Program-made: the position numbers and the translations under genes
Notes under the pieces: generated by a model
The model's database searches: none
What the model was told of the DNA's origin: nothing
Seen by the model: the letters and a program-made list of their open reading frames with translations, nothing else
Shown here: positions 6,303 through 8,369 of the stretch, piece after piece
Numbering within the stretch: the first letter of the stretch is position 1
Layout: every line of letters begins with the position of its first letter
Assembly (NCBI GenBank): GCA_026388445.1
Contig: JAPLJU010000017.1
Location: 1-8,369, forward strand
DNA: 8,369 bases
Source: Deltaproteobacteria bacterium
GTDB taxonomy: Bacteria > Desulfobacterota > Syntrophia > Syntrophales > UBA2192
Direction of reading: 5' to 3'

Positions 6303-6959
6303 TTATTTCCGCTGATAGCCGAGCGGCATGATATACAAGGGTACAAGATTTCCGGGCAGTTTGAAGGCCTGCCGGATGTTCTCCTCATTGAGACCGGCAA
6401 CGATGCAGGTGCCGACCCCCCTTGACGCGGCCATCAGGTAGACATTCTGGGCCATCGTCCCGGCCGTTGAGTTTGCCCAGTAGAGTTTTTCCTCCCTGTT
6501 TCTCAGCGGACCGGGAACCCTGTCTAAGTCCGCCACGAGAACCAGTATATGGGAGGCCTTCGACACGTAATTTTGCCAGGCCATCTTGCCGCGCAAATCA
6601 CCGTCGGAAACCCACTTGAGTCTGTGGTCCGGCGAATCATAAAGGTAGCATCCCGTATCGGCGACGACGTAGACTTCGATGTACTGGTTACCATACGCGG
6701 AAGGCACCGTCCTTTTACCTCCGGGTCTGTTGACCCCATTGGCCGCCCAGAGGATCGCGGAGAGATCTTCCGGTGAGATTTTGGCGGGGCTATACTCCCT
6801 TGTAGATTTTCGCTGCTCGAGGGCCGTCACGAGATCCATACCGGCACTTGCCGGTCGGCCAGGGAGCAAAATATCCTTTTTTTCGGCAAACAAAGGGTTC
6901 GCCAGGCCAAGGACCGCAGCCATAAGAACACCAAGGACGGCCGGAATTTTATTCCTCAT
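6303..6959 (-). CDS. Exported SagB/nitroreductase-like flavoprotein
   Basis: A 218-residue protein. Residues 1-25 form a Sec signal peptide (RNK start, hydrophobic core, cleavage after LFA at 23-25) without twin arginines. The remainder is a nitroreductase-family domain: RKSTREYSP (50-58), the usual FMN-phosphate-binding start; LSAILWAANGVNRPGGKRTVPSAYG, the SagB/ThcOx-like block; and near the end YWANSTAGTMAQNVYLMAASRGVGTCIVAG. It closes with PLYIMPLGYQ, typical of the family. The mature domain is about 190 residues, normal for the group. Members use FMN to reduce or oxidise diverse substrates with NAD(P)H; the substrate here is unknown. The ATG has a GAGGGAG site six bases upstream. It leads a three-gene unit with PspC (48 bases) and DUF2845. 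Confidence 0.86.
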   Translation of the reverse strand: MRNKIPAVLGVLMAAVLGLANPLFAEKKDILLPGRPASAGMDLVTALEQRKSTREYSPAKISPEDLSAILWAANGVNRPGGKRTVPSAYGNQYIEVYVVADTGCYLYDSPDHRLKWVSDGDLRGKMAWQNYVSKASHILVLVADLDRVPGPLRNREEKLYWANSTAGTMAQNVYLMAASRGVGTCIVAGLNEENIRQAFKLPGNLVPLYIMPLGYQRK

Positions 6960-6989
6960 ATGATGCTCCCTCTTCTTATTCTTTGCTGA

Positions 6990-7018
6990 ATTTTACCGAA
7001 AAAATAGACAAAAGCCAA
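6990..7018 (-). promoter_or_regulatory. Candidate sigma-70 promoter for nitroreductase-PspC-DUF2845 unit
   Basis: On the minus strand TTGGCT (7013-7018) and TAAAAT (6990-6995) are separated by exactly 17 bases, matching consensus at 4/6 and 5/6. Transcription would begin near 6983, giving a leader of about 24 bases that holds the ribosome binding site. It lies just inside the AT-rich end of the repeat-containing gap. Confidence 0.45.
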
Positions 7019-7091
7019 ATTCTAAAGAAGGGCCGGGGACAGGGCTACAGAGTTTAGGGTCTATGGCCCAAAGGGCCAGGCTAAGGGCAAC

Positions 7092-7133
7092 GGGTTCCGG
7101 GTTCCGCGTTCAGGGTAGAGGGTAAAGGGCTTC
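7092..7133. repeat. Six tandem GGGTTCC-type heptamers
   Basis: Two exact GGGTTCC units are followed by four drifted ones, GCGTTCA through GGGTAGA and GGGTAAA to GGGCTTC, with unbroken 7-bp spacing. This is the core of the 216-base gap between the response regulator and the nitroreductase gene. The rest of the gap includes a perfect small inverted repeat (TGGCCC-AAA-GGGCCA, 7064-7078) and no gene. Confidence 0.8.
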
Positions 7134-7138
7134 CTCTG

Positions 7139-7154
7139 AACTTCTTAACTTCTT
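7139..7154. repeat. Direct repeat of AACTTCTT
   Basis: Two exact adjacent 8-bp copies of AACTTCTT lie between the GGGTTCC array and the CCACTAT array. On its own this is a short repeat that could arise by chance. It is listed because it sits inside a run of other tandem repeats. Confidence 0.6.
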
Positions 7155-7165
7155 GGTCTTGCTAA

Positions 7166-7193
7166 CCACTATCCACTATCCACTAATCACTGT
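7166..7193. repeat. CCACTAT heptamer array overlapping the response regulator 3' end
   Basis: Units CCACTAT, CCACTAT, CCACTAA and TCACTGT follow one another at 7-bp spacing. The array overlaps the last codons and the stop codon of the response regulator gene (stop at 7176-7178). The adjoining CACTGTCTTTATT at 7188-7200 is an exact copy of 4704-4716. Confidence 0.82.
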
Positions 7194-7586
7194 CTTTATT
7201 TCGTATCGTTTCCGCCAGCGCTCAAGCTTCTCAAAAGCATCCCCGGTGGCTTTGAGCAGTAATTCGAGGTTCACCGGCTTCGTAAAGAAATCATCGAAAC
7301 CGGCCTCCCGGCACTCTTCGATCTCATAGAGGGCCGCCCATCCTGTAACGGCATGTATAATCGCCAGGGGTTTCATTTCCCTGATCTTCCTGCACAGCTC
7401 GATCCCGCTGACCCCGAAAAGCTTCAAGTCGAGGAAGATGACGTTGATATCCTCGCGAGCCAGAATATCCAGAGCCTCCTCGGCCCCCGAGGCCGTTCTC
7501 ACATCGTATCCGGAAGAGCCAAGCATCGCTTCAAGAACCTGGCGGGCTGTGGCTTCATCATCGACAACGAGAATTTTTTTGGCCAT
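7176..7586 (-). CDS. Single-domain response regulator (CheY-like receiver)
   Basis: The 136-residue protein is a lone receiver domain with no output domain. It has the acidic pair D9 and D10, the phosphoacceptor D53 in VIFLDLKLFGVSG, the switch residue T81 in HAVTG, and K103 in FFTKPVN. The fold ends near residue 118; a basic stretch (EKLERWRKRYE) and the tail IKTVISG follow. That last part and the TAG stop are encoded by an intergenic repeat array that overlaps the gene, so the tail is probably not original to the domain. It would be phosphorylated by a histidine kinase not visible here and act through protein contacts. It starts 27 bases after the ferredoxin gene, with an AGGGTGA-like site upstream, and is probably cotranscribed with it. 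Confidence 0.92.
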   Translation of the reverse strand: MAKKILVVDDEATARQVLEAMLGSSGYDVRTASGAEEALDILAREDINVIFLDLKLFGVSGIELCRKIREMKPLAIIHAVTGWAALYEIEECREAGFDDFFTKPVNLELLLKATGDAFEKLERWRKRYEIKTVISG

Positions 7587-7613
7587 AGGTCACCCTGATC
7601 ATCGATCGACAGG

Positions 7614-7925
7614 TCAGGACTTTCCACTGATATTCGGCAGAAGAGCGGCAATCTCATCGAGGATTTGTCCGCCCTCGCCCGCAGAGACATCGGAGAACCA
7701 AATCCCTTCCGGGTACAGGATGACATTGGGCCCTCTCGCACAGAGTCCCATGCATCCGCAGTTTGAGACGCGGACGCGGGTCTTCCACCCCCGCTTCTCT
7801 ATCTCCTCCTTCAGAAAATCCTTGAGGGCCTCATTTCCACCATCGGCACAGGATTTTCGCTCGCCATGGCGATTGTTCGTGCAGACAAAGACATGACAGG
7901 TATAGGGGCGGGTCTCTTTTTTCAT
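7614..7925 (-). CDS. Thioredoxin-like [2Fe-2S] ferredoxin
   Basis: A 103-residue soluble protein of the thioredoxin-fold ferredoxin family (related to the NuoE subunit of complex I and to Aquifex aeolicus Fd4). Cluster ligands are C15 in HVFVC, C26 in KSCADGG, and C58 and C62 in the NCGCMGLC segment (55-62), giving the C-x10-C ... C-x3-C pattern. GPNVILYPEGIWFSDV (65-80) is the family's characteristic strand pair. C10 and C56 are extra cysteines not expected to bind the cluster. Such proteins carry single electrons and often serve hydrogenases or NADH-linked oxidoreductases in anaerobes, but no such partner is seen within this window. Start is the ATG preceded by GGTGG. It lies 54 bases downstream of the truncated gene and 27 bases upstream of the response regulator gene. 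Confidence 0.92.
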   Translation of the reverse strand: MKKETRPYTCHVFVCTNNRHGERKSCADGGNEALKDFLKEEIEKRGWKTRVRVSNCGCMGLCARGPNVILYPEGIWFSDVSAGEGGQILDEIAALLPNISGKS

Positions 7926-7979
7926 CTGACCACCGTGGGTGTTTTCTTCTAACCGGAGTAGAGACGGATCCGCGGTCCC

Positions 7980-8369
7980 CTATGCCGGGGACAGAAGTTC
8001 CTTGAGTTCACCGAATATTGCACGGTCATCCTTCCAGTCAAAGGGGAGAAGGTTGACCCTCAATTTCGCCAGTTTGTCCTCGAGCACGGCATCGATCCCG
8101 GCCGGAACCGCCATGACCAACCTCGGTTGATGAGGGAGGCTGAGCCCGTTGAGCAGAAGCCGTACCGCACCGGCGCAAAGATTAGGCAGGTGCAGATCCG
8201 TCCTGACTTCAAAGATGGTTGTAATACGGCCGCTTGCGTCCACCGTGTAGAGGTCTCTGTTCCCGTCGTTTCCGATCCTGACACCGGAGCCCCTGAGTGC
8301 AGCAGCCAGGTCCTGGGTCACGAGACCCTGATCACATTCCGCGGCGAGATCCCTTTCTTCCTTCAGGTA
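7980..8369 (-). CDS. Unknown protein, C-terminal part, possible PD-(D/E)XK-like nuclease fold
   Basis: The reading frame is open to the right edge of the window, so the start is probably outside. A GTG at 8319-8321 is an internal alternative (113 residues) but has only a weak upstream site. The visible 129 residues include RIGNDGNRDLYTVD, then IFEVRTD, a helix LPNLCAGAVRLLLNG, and PRLVMAVPAG followed by LRVNLLPFDW. Asp, then a strand with E-V-R, then a helix and a hydrophobic strand is the layout of PD-(D/E)XK-type nuclease domains, with Arg where Lys is usual. This resemblance is structural pattern reading only, and I do not recognise a named family. It is the first visible gene of the ferredoxin-response regulator cluster. 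Confidence 0.7.
   Translation of the reverse strand, partial: YLKEERDLAAECDQGLVTQDLAAALRGSGVRIGNDGNRDLYTVDASGRITTIFEVRTDLHLPNLCAGAVRLLLNGLSLPHQPRLVMAVPAGIDAVLEDKLAKLRVNLLPFDWKDDRAIFGELKELLSPA

Noticed and set aside
7064..7078. Perfect inverted repeat TGGCCC-AAA-GGGCCA as an intrinsic terminator
   Set aside because: The stem is only 6 bp with a 3-base loop and no T-run follows on either strand; it could be a weak hairpin but not a supported terminator.

Overview
The window carries eleven protein genes, all on the minus strand, so it reads from the right-hand edge to the left. No RNA genes, insertion sequences, phage genes or CRISPR arrays are visible. Base composition is moderately GC-rich and coding density is high. 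The mix of families (DUF4301, DUF2845, a thioredoxin-like [2Fe-2S] ferredoxin, an exported nitroreductase-like protein) together with low-complexity heptamer arrays between genes suggests an anaerobic Desulfobacterota-type ('deltaproteobacterial', Syntrophobacterales-like) genome. This placement is inference, not proof.

From right to left, in the direction of transcription: (1) a cluster of a 5'-truncated nuclease-like/unknown protein, a thioredoxin-like [2Fe-2S] ferredoxin and a single-domain response regulator, spaced 54 and 27 bases apart. (2) A 216-base gap that is mostly degenerate tandem repeats. (3) A small envelope set with its own candidate promoter: an exported SagB/nitroreductase-like flavoprotein, a single-domain PspC membrane protein and an exported DUF2845 protein. 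(4) An LsrF-type class I aldolase/thiolase followed by a zinc-dependent NAD-type alcohol/polyol dehydrogenase, separated by a repeat-filled spacer. (5) A GNAT acetyltransferase, a membrane-anchored metallophosphoesterase and a large DUF4301 protein, the last with a good candidate promoter of its own.

The genes are mostly ordinary housekeeping or accessory functions and do not form one obvious pathway. The aldolase/dehydrogenase pair is the most plausible metabolic unit, acting on a phosphorylated keto-sugar or polyol. The three-gene envelope set may be a stress or cell-envelope unit.

The most unusual content is non-coding. Three intergenic locations carry arrays of related 7-bp units (CACCACT/ACTCACC type, TTGAGTT, GGGTTCC, CCACTAT) at or just beyond the 3' ends of genes, all with the same orientation relative to transcription. 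One array runs into the response-regulator gene and supplies its last residues and stop codon. The second point worth following is that the DUF4301 protein shows motifs resembling those of UDP-sugar pyrophosphorylase-type nucleotidyltransferases.
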